This document shows positions 1 through 10,999 of a DNA stretch of 64,000 nt, in pieces. A program made the translations under genes and the position numbers. Source of the stretch: Ampullaceana balthica (taxonomy: Eukaryota; Mollusca; Gastropoda; Lymnaeidae); the NCBI GenBank assembly GCA_944989445.1, contig CALYLW010001367.1:62001-126000 (forward strand), written 5' to 3'. A model generated the notes under the pieces. The model made no database searches, was not told the origin of the DNA, and saw only the letters and a program-made list of their open reading frames with translations. Every line of letters begins with the position of its first letter. The first letter of the stretch is position 1.

Positions 1-668
1 ATAGGTTGCCGAGCCCTTTCTCAGACCACTTAATCAATAAATGTCAATTATATTGCATTAATTTTCAAATGAAATTACCGTACTTTCCTTGAAGTATCTG
101 CATGAAATAATATTGGTTTCGCTTACGCTCTACATTTAAATAAATACTTTTGTCCAAATCTCAATCTAACAAGGTTATTGTCGTAGGAATTCTACTCTCA
201 TTGGTCCCCCAGCTGTTTGAGAGCGCCCTCTAACGCCAACAACAACATCGAGTTAAAACAGTTATGAAGCATCTTAAATAAAGCTCGGAACGTATAGCAT
301 ACACGTGACAATAATAACTACATACATAATACAAACCTTTATACAAATGAACAAAGAAAGAAGATGTCATCCTGTATTTGAAATACATATTGCCTCAATG
401 TTACGTAAGGCTAAAAGCCATTTTCAATTCTTATTATGGGTTGAACAGAAAATAGCTAGACACAAACATATAAAAGATATTAAATGTAACCTGTTAACTA
501 ATACATTAAATTTAGTCTACAATACAATTACAGAAGAATTTGTAAAAAAATAGAGTTTTCACCATACAATAGTAATTTTGAGAGGACTGTAGATTCCAGA
601 AAATCATTAGACCCAATTTAGATATTTAATACGCCATTGAATTTTAAATGTGTTTTTTTCCATTCTAG

Positions 669-735
669 ATTTGAAAGAGGAGGAAGACGTTACTATGAGC
701 AAACTCTCTAGAGTTATTAACCGTTCATTCGACAG
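669..735 (+). CDS. Gene A exon (matches gene B exon 24)
   Basis: The tctag acceptor and AG|gtacag donor flank 67 nt in phases 1 and 2. It reads DLKEEEDVTMSKLSRVIN..., differing from gene B at four of 23 residues. Acidic and basic residues alternate, as in the cytoplasmic C-terminus of TRPM proteins. Confidence 0.8.
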
Positions 736-3700
736 GTACAGATATGAATATTTGTTTCCAGCTTACATTTAACAGAGTATTACACAACAATGCAGTCAAA
801 TGAACACTAATGCACAAGGGTTTTTGCTACGAAACAACTTTTATTTTAATTTTTTTAAAGTCGCTTCTCTTTTTTTTTGTGTGGCTTATTTCTATAATGT
901 TGAAATTTTGTTTAACAAGTATTAACAACATTATATGATGTGTAAAGTAACGGTTTTTTAAAAATTAAAGAAGAAGCCCTAAATATCCCGTTTAATGCAA
1001 TTATCGGGTATGGTTGTGTAATGAGTTTTATACATTTATAATTTATTTATCCATCTATTTCGCAGCCTTAGGGAGTCACTCGCAAGAAAAACTGATGGTA
1101 CAGGTGAAGAAAAAATATTTTTTAAGACAATTTTTTTTACAAAATATTTCTGGGTTGTTTATTATAATGTTCTGCAATATTCACTTAAAATCAACTAAAA
1201 TGTGTAAAATCTGGAATTCTTTAAATTACTTTAATCGGAAAAAAGTATTTTAATTTAAAAAAAAATTGGTGTGCAGGAAGTCAAAAAATAAAAAAAATAT
1301 CTAAGTCTGCATGAAGCGTCTGATTACATTTGTGCAGAAATTCAAGAAAATGTTTAAGAATGTCGATTCTGTACGTTAATCCTTGTGCTCCCTAAGGAGG
1401 TCTTTGGAAAATGATTCTTGCGGTTATAACGTCTTTGTTTTTTCATTGCATTAAAATAGGGCTGCTGAAATTAACGATTAATTAATCGATTAATCTTTAA
1501 AAAAAATTAATCGATTAAAATTAATTTGATCGATTAAAATTCGATTAAAATTTAAGAAAATATTTCTAATCTTCTTGTTTTCAATTTATTAATAATGCAT
1601 TATTTTTTTATTTACATACTTTTCCCTCGTATTATTATTATTTATTTAGACGTGCATACGTAAACAAAAAAGTTTTTTCTTCCTTATTTCTTGCATACAG
1701 AAATTAACGATTAATTAATCGATTAATCTTAAAAAAAATTTAATCGATTAAAATTAATTTGATCGATTAAAATTCGATTAAAATTTAAGAAATTATTTCT
1801 AATCTTCTTGTTTTCAATTTATTAATAATGCATTATTTTTTTTATTTACATACTTTTCCCTCGTATTATTATTATTTATTTAGACGTGCATACGTAAACA
1901 AAAAGTTTTGTCTTCCTTATTTCTTGCATACAGAACGAGTTTGCTGTGTTGCGTCACACAATTTGGGAGCCATGGAATTACCGCGACTTAACCGGTTTCA
2001 CGAAATAATGAATCGGGATTTAACGGGATCTATATATGCGTAATAAAAATATAATGAATCGAAATTAATCGAATAATTTTTTCCCCGATTAATCGAACAC
2101 TTTTTTTAAAAAAATCAGTACCGGCCCTAGATTAAAACAATTTTTAATGGACACGTCATAAGAGGAGAGTGCAGCACAAATACAGCGCTGTTTCAATGTC
2201 TGCCGAAATGGCCTTATGGTATGATTTTCTGATGGAGGAGAAGAGTATTTTTCCCCAGCTACCGTATATACTCCTTCCAAAGCCGACCTTTTTTGGAAAA
2301 AATGTAGGCGGGGGGGGGAGATTGAGTGGGGGTCGTGTGGGTCATAGGTGATTTCTACATGTACATTGAATATCGGTGTTGTTATTGTAGATTATCAAAG
2401 TCCTTTTCTACATTCTACAAAATTCAACTGCTCTATCCAGAAGCTATAAAATAATACTAAACATCTCCACTTACCTTATTTACTTATTTTATTCATTTTT
2501 GTAAATATTTTATTAATAAAGTGTTTTACAAATTTCGTTTTCAAATTGTAAAAAAATGAATGTAGGCGCCCACGCCACTTTTTACACACACCCCCATCAC
2601 CCCCAAAAAAGTTAAATTTTAAAAAAAGGCGTTGTGGTCTAGCGGTAGCGCGCTAGACTGCCGAACGGAGACAGAGGCCGGTCACGGATTCTATTCTCGG
2701 TGCTGGCAAGGCCCCCGAGGCATTGTGCTAGCCACACAATCCCTTGCTCGTTAGTGGTGGCTAGCGCGCGGGCGGGCGCTTATGGGTTTTTACATATGCA
2801 GCTCACTCATTCTCTCACTTATAGATCTCTCTTTTGCCTTCTAAATTAAAAATCTTTAATTTTTACACCAAACACCCACCCCACGTTTTTAGTCATATTA
2901 AACCAAAGTACTTGAACGTTTAAGTTTGAAATTATTTTCTTCTTTTTAGTCCATTTATAAAAACTTTGTTTTTAAAAATCCATTTTTACCTTTATTTATT
3001 TTGGGTCGGCTTACGAGCGGGTTACACACTTTTAATACTATAGTCTCTTCCAAAAGAGAAGGGTCGGCTTTTAAACGAACGGGCTATAGAACGAGTATGT
3101 ACGGTAATATTCATATTTTTGTTTTGTTGCTTTCAATGTTTCACAATTATTCAAGAGATAAATTTTTTCCTTTAAAAACAGCTGAGCGCGAAATCCGTGT
3201 ATGTGTAGAAAAGATTCAAGCAACAAGAGCGCAGGAGAAGAAGGGAAAAGAGAACACAACACAGACAACTCGCCAATCAACAGGTCTGTTTAGAAACGCT
3301 GCACGCAACGCCCCGCATACAAACCGTATAGCTTGGTTCTGTATTCGGTCTAGGCCCTCTAGAGCCGTACGGCTCGCAAAGGCCTGGACCGGGAGGCTGT
3401 AGTCAATGGCACCCCTCAAACTACCCAGATAGAGAGCCCTCAGTAGTCTTGCATCCGCACCCCAACTAGTGCTAGCCAGTTTCTTCACCAGGGACAGTTT
3501 AGCTGTAGCTTTGGCACACAATTCACGCACATGGTTATGTAGCTGGACCTTATTGTCCAGCTTGATTCCCAAGTACGTTGGTGTCCGATCCCAATTCAAT
3601 ATTTTCCCACATATCTGAAGCACCACCTCATGCTTCAGGGCATTCCGTCCATTTGTGAAAATGGAGTGGATCGTTTTCTCCGTATTGACTACTAGGCGCC

Positions 3701-6700
3701 AACGGTTGGCGTAGTCTTCGATTCGATTAAGATCTTCCTGCAGCCTGTTCTGCAGGGTTGCAACGTCCTTTCCGGAACTCCATATAGCCAGATCGTCAGC
3801 AAACATGGCATTCTGCGACCCCAGAATACCTTGTAGGTCGTGGACGTAGGCTAAGAACAATGTACAACTAAGGGCGGATCCCTGTGGGAGTCCGTCCTCC
3901 AGGCGCTCTTCGTTGGATAATGACTCCCCCACTCGAGTCTTGATCGTTCTGTCCGTAAGGAACGATTTTATCCAACTGTACATGTTCGCAGTGACACCTA
4001 ACTGCTGCAACTTATAAAGTAGCCCTCCACGCCACACCTTGTCGTATGCCTGCTTTAGATCGAAGAACACCACAACGGTGTGATTCCTCGACTGGAGTTC
4101 ATTTGTGATTGTCTGAATTAGTCGGAGAGCCTGGTCCATCGGTTGGCGTCCCTTTCGGAACCCACCTTGCGTCATTGGAATGCATTTGGTCTTTTCGAGG
4201 AGCCAGTAGAATCGTGCGTTCACTAACCGTTCAGCTACCTTCCCCACACACGACGTGAGGGAAATTGGCCGGTAGCTGGACGGGTGTTCGCCTGGTTTCC
4301 CCTCTTTGGGAATTGGGGTTATTGTGGCCTTTTTCCACAGCTTCGGCAGCGTGCCTGTTGTCCAAGTTCTATTTATGAAACCCAGCAGTTTCATTCGGCC
4401 TGTCCTGCCCAGATGTTTGAGCATTTCATTGTGAACTTTATCTGGTCCTGGTGCTTTGCCAGCTTGGCACTTGTTGAGTGCGGTTTGCAACTCTGTCATT
4501 GTGAAGGGGGCCGCGAAAACCTCTAGTTGGGGGCCCTTACTTTGTCTCCTTGAGCCCTCTTTGCGCATTCGGTCGATTGTTCGGCTAAAATCAGATCTGG
4601 CGCCTTTCTTGTTAACCTGGGCAAAGTGTTTGTTTAGCGCTCGTGCGCGCTTAACTTCACTAGCCCTTTGGCCCTTTGGTGTCGTCAAAGGGTTGGAATT
4701 CTTTGTCTTTCCCGCGCCAGATAATGCATCTAAGAGCCGCCAAACTTTTCTTCCGTCTACGAGATCGAGTTTTTCGCACGTATTAACCCATTTCGCCTTC
4801 TTCGCTTTGTCGACAGCGGCCCGGACTTCAGCCGTCAGTCTGTTGTACGCCCTACGAGCTTCGGGTGTCTTCAGCCTGGCTGCCTTTTTCCGTGCTTTTG
4901 CTCTTTGCTTCACCAATTCTGTCAGACTCTTGTCCCAGTAAGGTCTGAACTTCTGTTTCCCGTTTGTCCTTGGGATCGTTCGCCTCGCAACCCCAAGGAT
5001 TGTGTCAATAAACTGCCCGTAGGTGGCATCCATGTTGTCTCCTGCAACATCCAGCAGAGCGAGCTTGGTCTCGCTCTCGGCCTCGTACTTTCGCCAATCG
5101 GCCTTACGGAACTGCCAATGCCTTCTTTCAAATCGGGGTTTGCCTGCACCAAGTACAAATTCAATCAGGATTGGCAGATGGTCGCTACCAACTTCCTTTA
5201 AGACTTCCAGTCTATGCTTCGACTCTAGGTCAGCGGATATAAGCGTTAGATCTGGGCGGGACTCCGTGCTGTGCCCCGTGTGCAGCAGTGTCGGTTCACT
5301 GTCTGCGTTTTGCAGCCTGATGAGATTCGTATTAATACAGACATCCTCGATATACCGGCCTGACGCGTTCCGTTCGGCATAGCCCCAGTCAGGAGACTGT
5401 GCATTAAAGTCTCCTGCTATTATCGTTTTGCCAAAAATGACATCTTCCCCAACTGGAAGTGCGATTGGATTTCTGGGCGTATTATAGACGTTCGTGATTG
5501 TAAAGCCAACGTCGCCTTTGAAAACTCTCACGGTGAGAGTATCAGTGTTGCTGTAACACTTAACTTCGAGCAGCTCCATCGTTAAATCATTCCGGACCGC
5601 TGTGGCAAGACCTCGACATCGCCGGTCACACTTGCAATGGTATAGCGAGTAACCAGTGATATGGAACGGCTTCCCCTTAAGGAGCGTTTCTTGGAACAGT
5701 GCTACATCCACTTTCCGTTCGTGGAGTATTTTGGTTACTTCGTGTGCCTTTTGCCTTATGCCACAGACATTCAACTGTAAAACTACCAGGGCTTGTTCAG
5801 GATGGCCCTTCGCACCCATACAAGGACGGCCAGTCACCGATTGACCGCTTGGACATGGCCTGTCGTTCGTCACCATGCCTCTAAGAGGGGGGGTAGCCAA
5901 CCGACCCGACGTACCACCATCCGCCGAGAAGGGGTTTAGAAGGTCCATTCCGGGACCTGCTTTTTTCGATATATGAACCATAGAATAGAGAGGGGGTAGG
6001 CAGAAATCTTCAACCCATTGAGGACGGTCCGTGTGCGTTCCGCCCCTTGCCCAGAGGGTCTTCCTGTCTTCGGCGTTCCTAGCCGGGCACTGTTGGGTAT
6101 GGGCCTGTTCCCACACCCAGCACCGGGCCTCTCGATGAGGCCATGCCCCACCCTCCAGTTATCCGGAGGGTTCCAGTGCATATGTTTGGCGATTTCGCCG
6201 GGGTTAGTCAGTTTCAGGTCGCAGCCACTTCCGCAACCCTACTTATCTCCCGGGCCCCGTAAAGGCCAACCTCTTCCGAGAGGGAGAAGGTACTAAATGT
6301 TTCAAAACCATCCTAATGGAATTGTTTTTATCTGGAGATTTTGTTAAGTAGTTGTTCCCATCGTTTTTCTTTTCGTTTCTGGGTTTTTTAAATCTTTACT
6401 AAATTATTATTTGTTCATGATATAATATGTATTGTATAATGTACATTTAATTTTAATACATGTGCTCATTTATTTGTTCATTAGCCGAATCGTCTACGTC
6501 TGTATTACTCTTATTAATACAGTTTCCATTTGTCGTTTCGACCATTCAATTCATTTGTGTATCTTGTATTTTATTTAAAAGCTTTATCGCAGTCCTATTC
6601 TATAATATGATATACTGCTCCTAAGGCCCACGGGATGAGGATAGGAATGCCGCACGCCTCTCCCAGACAGACGTTCGTAGAATTGCCGCGGAGGTAGTGA

Positions 6701-7135
6701 AAATGTTGAGACATTCTGAATCAGCAGAGCGCTTCTCAGAGACTGCCTCAATATACATGCCGGCCAGAGATTTCATCGGTCACAACAGGGGTCTGAGTTC
6801 ATTACAAACTGACCACCTAACAGAGGAGGCGGCTCTAGTCGTGCTAAAAACACCTGGCCAAGGTAGCCTAATTCTATAATTAATACACAGCAACAATAAT
6901 AAAGCAGTATTGATTTCAATTCGTTATTAAAATGTTAACTTTGACCTAAATCATTCTTTTAAATCACTTAAAATTAAGATTGAAATTACATTGAATAGAC
7001 TCGTTATTTCTAAATTCAATTGTTACATTGATTTCAATAAAATGTTTTCTGCATATTACAGGACCCAGCGTAATGTCAGAAGGAACCGGAAAATTAACCA
7101 TCAGCCGGGCAAGGACAAGGTTATTTGCTATGTAA
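669..7135 (+). CDS. TRPM: Gene A: 3' end of a second TRPM-family gene (five exons)
   Basis: Five exons (669-735, 1066-1097, 3182-3283, 6626-6862, 7062-7135) match gene B exons 24-28 in order, phase and sequence. They encode the charged cytoplasmic C-terminal tail, and the membrane part must lie left of the window. Differences from gene B are few and keep the frame: four substitutions in the first exon, a two-codon length change in the third, and a shorter start of the fourth. Frames are open and splice phases agree, so the tail looks intact. Intron insertions are a hAT element, a tRNA-SINE and a 3-kb LINE. The acceptor of the fourth exon is altered (see its entry), so expression of a full transcript is not assured. 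Confidence 0.8.
1066..1097 (+). CDS. Gene A exon (matches gene B exon 25)
   Basis: A 32-nt microexon reading LRESLARKTD between a cgcag acceptor and an ATG|gtacag donor. Gene B has LKESLTRKTD. Phase agreement with both neighbours supports it. Confidence 0.75.
1457..2129. mobile_element. hAT-like non-autonomous transposon with internal tandem duplication
   Basis: Ends TAGGGCTGCTG and CAGTACCGGCCCTA are imperfect inverted repeats. Flanks are cattaaaa and gattaaaa, an 8-bp target duplication with one mismatch, as expected for hAT. The corresponding gene B intron (near 54750) lacks it. Inside, a segment of about 233 bp rich in attaatcgatt is repeated directly (1467-1699 and 1700-1934). No transposase is seen. 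Confidence 0.75.
2623..2860 (+). mobile_element. tRNA-derived SINE
   Basis: Contains an A-box-like stretch (tggtctagcggtagcgcg) and a B-box-like stretch (ggtcacggattctattctc) with normal spacing for a tRNA-derived promoter, followed by an unrelated GC-rich body. It lies in a gene A intron. It does not fold as a plausible functional tRNA. Confidence 0.6.
3182..3283 (+). CDS. Gene A exon (matches gene B exon 26)
   Basis: Reads AEREIRVCVEKIQATRAQEK... and ends ACAG|gtctgt, as in gene B but two codons shorter. A minus-strand LINE begins 20 bp past its donor, and the LINE's open frame runs antisense through this exon. Confidence 0.8.
3304..6295 (-). mobile_element. Non-LTR retrotransposon (I/Jockey-like), truncated at its 3' side
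   Basis: One long minus-strand frame (about 6116 down to 3304) encodes an APE-type endonuclease (LQLNVCGIR near the start, AGDFNAQSPDWGY, SDHLPI) followed by a reverse transcriptase (YRPISLTS, FFDLKQAYDKVW, LPQGSA, FADDLAIW). The frame is undamaged, so the insertion is fairly young. It stops at ...RFVCGALRAA where gene A intron sequence begins. The usual C-terminal region, untranslated end and tail are missing. GC content drops sharply at about 6295. The 966-residue open frame runs past the element into exon sequence at its C-terminal end. Confidence 0.85.
6626..6862 (+). CDS. Gene A exon (matches gene B exon 27), acceptor region deleted
   Basis: Reads GPRDEDRNAARLSQTDVRRI... and is open to CAAG|gtagcc. 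In gene B the exon starts about 24 nt earlier, after a cctcatag acceptor. Here that acceptor and the first coding bases (DKTEDRQ) are missing. A ctaag at 6621-6625 could serve as a substitute and would keep phase 1. The exon start given is that inferred site, with a poor pyrimidine tract. Confidence 0.65.
7062..7135 (+). CDS. Gene A last exon
   Basis: Follows a tattacag acceptor and reads GPSVMSEGTGKLTISRARTR to LFAM and a TAA stop. The stop overlaps a good donor sequence (TAT|gtaagc), shared with gene B, so further splicing is possible. Confidence 0.7.
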
Positions 7136-9492
7136 GCAGTAAGCTACCCTGTCATTGAACTATCGACACGTTTATGGAATTGTTGTATTATTTATTTTAA
7201 AACTATACAATGGATTTTACAGGGAAAAAAAAGAAGCATAAAAAATAATTTACACAAGTTTAAGAATTTTCTTGATGTTCTTTACAAATAGATCTACACG
7301 CATACAAAATTAAGTCAAAACAATGGGAATTCTCCTTTCAATTGTTGCCGAACAGAAAAGCTATGACTGCACCCCACTTATTAACGTATTACTTAAATGT
7401 AGGAAATTATATGTTTTTACAATTTTTTAAATTTTGAACCACTCGAGTTACTCGAGGCACAGGGTGCGCACCGAAAGTTAGTGCTTTAGTCAAAGGTTCG
7501 CAGCTCCAGTGGACGCGTAATCATAGAATTTAAAAATAAAAATACGTAGAGAGTCAATGTTGGCCACGAGTCTTTCAAGGGAGATAAGGGAATTGATAGT
7601 AAAGCAAAATTTGCCCCTTTTCTCAAATGATCGTAAATAGTTAACACGTTTATACAAAGATGGTCGAACGATTTCATGAATTTATGTAAATGGAACACAC
7701 AAATGCAAAACTACACACACTAACATAAAAACACACAGAAACCAACACACGCACGCTAATACCCAGAAACACACAGATAAACACAAACACACACCAAACT
7801 CATAATGAATTCCAATATCATAATTCTTCCTCCAACAGTCGCTCGAGGAACAAGCGAGGACTGGAGTGGCGATGTGTTAAGGTTCGACCTTTAGCTGACA
7901 AGAAATAAAACCAATCGACAGTGATCAATGGAGGAAGCGAAGCGATCTTACAATTACCACTCAGATGAAGACTGAACATTGTCCCACACGAAACTACTTA
8001 CATAGGCCTGACACGAGAACGGATAATGGCTGTTGAATTTGTGGCAACTCCTAGGAATCGGTCGCGCATCTGATGGTCGAATGCTTGTCGACATTGCAAA
8101 TCCACAAATAATGTGGAATATTATCTTCAAGGCAATGCACGCTTGATGAGGTTTGCCAGTAAAACAATGAGCCGGGTCATGATAGCCTGAGCTCGACCCC
8201 AAAAGAGAATGCCATGTATTATGAAAAGAAGCGTCATCATTCTTGTTATGGCTTTTAAGTTGTCCTAGCCTGGCATCTGGATTGAGGGATGGAGCTCTCT
8301 TTAAGCGACCGGCCACTAAACTGAGCAATATGTGAATCAGTCACCAAGTTTGGAGTGTCTGTACGGAATATAAAGCAAGATGAACTTATCCGTGTGTTTG
8401 CAGATACGTTTAAAAAAGAGTAAATCCATCAAATATACATATTTTTTGTAACTGTATTTTTAATGCAGTTAATTTCCGTATTAATCATTAAACATTTAGT
8501 TTAAAATATTAATTTATGCGTACATAATGTGATATTTATACACGTAAAATCCACTATAATCTACTTACCGGTAATTTGTTTGTTTTAAGAGTCCACAACG
8601 ACATCGAACTGCTAATTCTGCCTTGAAGTTGTCCTTACAGTGAAAGCATGAAATGATCTCAAAACGAATCGGATGAATTTTTGTTTTGGAGCCAGATAAT
8701 ATTTAGCTGAATATTGATGCCTATGGGGAGAGGGGCAATAGGTTTTATTTGTTTAAAAGACACGTTGAATCGCGAGGATTTCGCGTAAAATTTACTTCAG
8801 TTATGCTAAAAACAATAACTGTTGCTAAGCTGTAGAGTCGATGCCGACCAAAGCTGGGATAATTTTTTAAACTCTTTCTCCAACCAATGAAAAATACCCT
8901 TCAAACAGTCATTAAGGTGGCCCTATTTATAAACAAAAATATCTGTTCCGGTAATTAGCCTCACGCTTACGCAAATTCATATAACTCCTTTATATAATGA
9001 ATTTACTTGTCTTAAAGCCTCAATCATTCGTTTTCAATCCATTTTTTTCCGGTTGGGGCAATTCCTTTTGAATTTCTCCATTTATAAATTTAATTTCATG
9101 CAATTTATGTTTATAGAGCCTGACCGGTTTTGTTGATATTTTTTTTTAAATATTGTCTCTGTAAGACACGCCAGACATGCTCAAATCAAATGAATGATTA
9201 AAAAAAAATATTTTTATCTACCTAGAAAGATACATGTTACTTATTATTATCTTGTGTCAATTTGTTGCGACTAATTAATGCATGTTGGAGCCGATTTTTG
9301 TATTACTTCCTCTAAATAAGTCAAATACATTTATTTCAATGTAAGCAACGCTATTTTAACATTAAAAATGATTAACAACGCATTTTTTTAACATTTTGAA
9401 TTGAACAAAATATTATTAAATACATATCATTTAAAAATACACTAAAAATAGCAGTGTAATAACGTTATTATTAACAAAGTGTAATGGTTTAA
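7136..9492 (+). repeat. 3' flank of gene A, duplicated in the gene B flank
   Basis: Matches 57679-60892 throughout with scattered differences, including a CA-rich stretch (about 7700-7800) and a block with cgctcgaggaacaagcgagg. An AATAAA at 7904-7909, conserved at 58441-58446, is a possible polyadenylation signal about 770 nt past the stop. Similarity ends near 9492, taken as the duplication border. No gene is seen within it. Confidence 0.75.
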
Positions 9493-9589
9493 GAAGACAA
9501 ATACTTGGAGTTCTCTCATTTGCAAATAAACCCCTCACCAAAAAAACTCTTGTTTACTTATAGTTCAAAAAGCTTACATTAAGAGGGAC

Positions 9590-9715
9590 ATCAAGGTACT
9601 AAGAGCAGACATATATATATATACAGACATACACAGTTATACAGACACAGATATGCAGACACAGACCTAGAGACATACGCTGACACACATACACAGACGT
9701 AGACACACAGACACG
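9590..9715. repeat. ACAGAC-rich simple repeat
   Basis: Imperfect acagac/acacagac units with a (ta)n start. It gives a cysteine/valine-rich spurious frame on the minus strand. Nothing else is seen up to the next minisatellite. Confidence 0.7.
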
Positions 9716-9917
9716 TGAACATTACAATAAACTCGAAATCTGATAGAAATACTTTAAAATTACACACAAAGTCTTCTCCGCAACGATTGCAAATGTAAAA
9801 TAAATTAATGGCCTTCAATTTACACATATGTTAAAAAACAACAACATGTTTTGGATGTATCAAATAGACGATTTTATTGAAAGTACTTGAAAAGGTGTAC
9901 AAGTAGCTAAGAGCTAG

Positions 9918-10990
9918 ATGTATTGTACACGTTGGTGTACTTTAAAGTTGTGCAACTCTGAGTACATGTCATCTTTACAACTACAAGTACATGTCATTTG
10001 CACAACTATGTGCACCTGTCATATGTACTACTACATGTACCTGTCCAAAGTACAGCTACGTTTATATGTCTTCTTTAGAATTATTTGCATCTGTCATCTG
10101 TACAACTACATATACATGTCCTTTATACAACAATAGACACGTACCTTTCATTTATATAGCTACGTGCAACTGTCATCTGTACAACTACATGTAGCTGTCA
10201 TCTGTACAACTACATATACATGTCATTTATACAACAATAGACACGCACTTTTTATTTGTATAGCTACGTGCATCTGTCATCTGTACAACTACATATACAT
10301 GTCATTTATACAACATTAGACACGCATTTTTATTTTGTACAGCTACGTGCATCCGTCATCTGTACAACTACATGTAGCTGTCATCTGTACAACTACATAT
10401 ACATGTCATTTAAACAACAATAGACACGCACCTTTCATTTCTACAGCAATGTGCATCTGTCATCTGTACAACTACAAATACATGACATTTATACAACAAT
10501 AGACTACGCACCTTTCATTTCTACAGCAATGTGCATCTGTCATCTGTACAACTACATATACATGTCATTTATACAACAATAGACACGCACCTTTCATTTG
10601 TACAGCAATGTGCATCTGTCATCTGTACAACTACATATACATGACATTTATACAACAATAGACACGCACCTTTCATTTTCTACAGCAATGTGCATCTGTC
10701 ATCTGTACAACTACATATACATGACATTTATACAACAATAGACACACACCTTTCATTTTGTACAGCTACGTGCATCTGTCATCTGTACAACTACATATAC
10801 ATGTCATTTATACAACAATAGACACGCACCTTTCATTTCTACAGCAATGTGCATCTGTCATCTGTACAACTACATATACATGTCATTTATACAACAATAG
10901 ACACGCACCTTTCATTTTTACAGCAACGTGCATCTGTCATATGTACAACTACGTGAACCTGTCATCTGTACACAACTACGTAAACCATTA
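9918..10990. repeat. Minisatellite, about 80-105-bp unit, about ten copies
   Basis: Units contain acatgtcatttatacaac, aatagacacgcacctttcat and gcatctgtcatctgtacaac in order. Unit length drops from about 105 to about 80 bp left to right. The frames across it are by-products of the repeat. Confidence 0.85.
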
Positions 10991-10999
10991 TTTGTACAT

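Noticed and set aside
4284..5382. Several + strand frames of 80-160 codons
   Set aside because: Antisense shadows of the LINE endonuclease-RT frame.
7954..8328. 124-codon minus-strand frame in the gene A flank
   Set aside because: The duplicate flank near 58500 does not keep the frame, so it is unlikely to be coding.
9918..10990. CRISPR-like array
   Set aside because: Units are contiguous diverged repeats without unique spacers, in a eukaryotic context.
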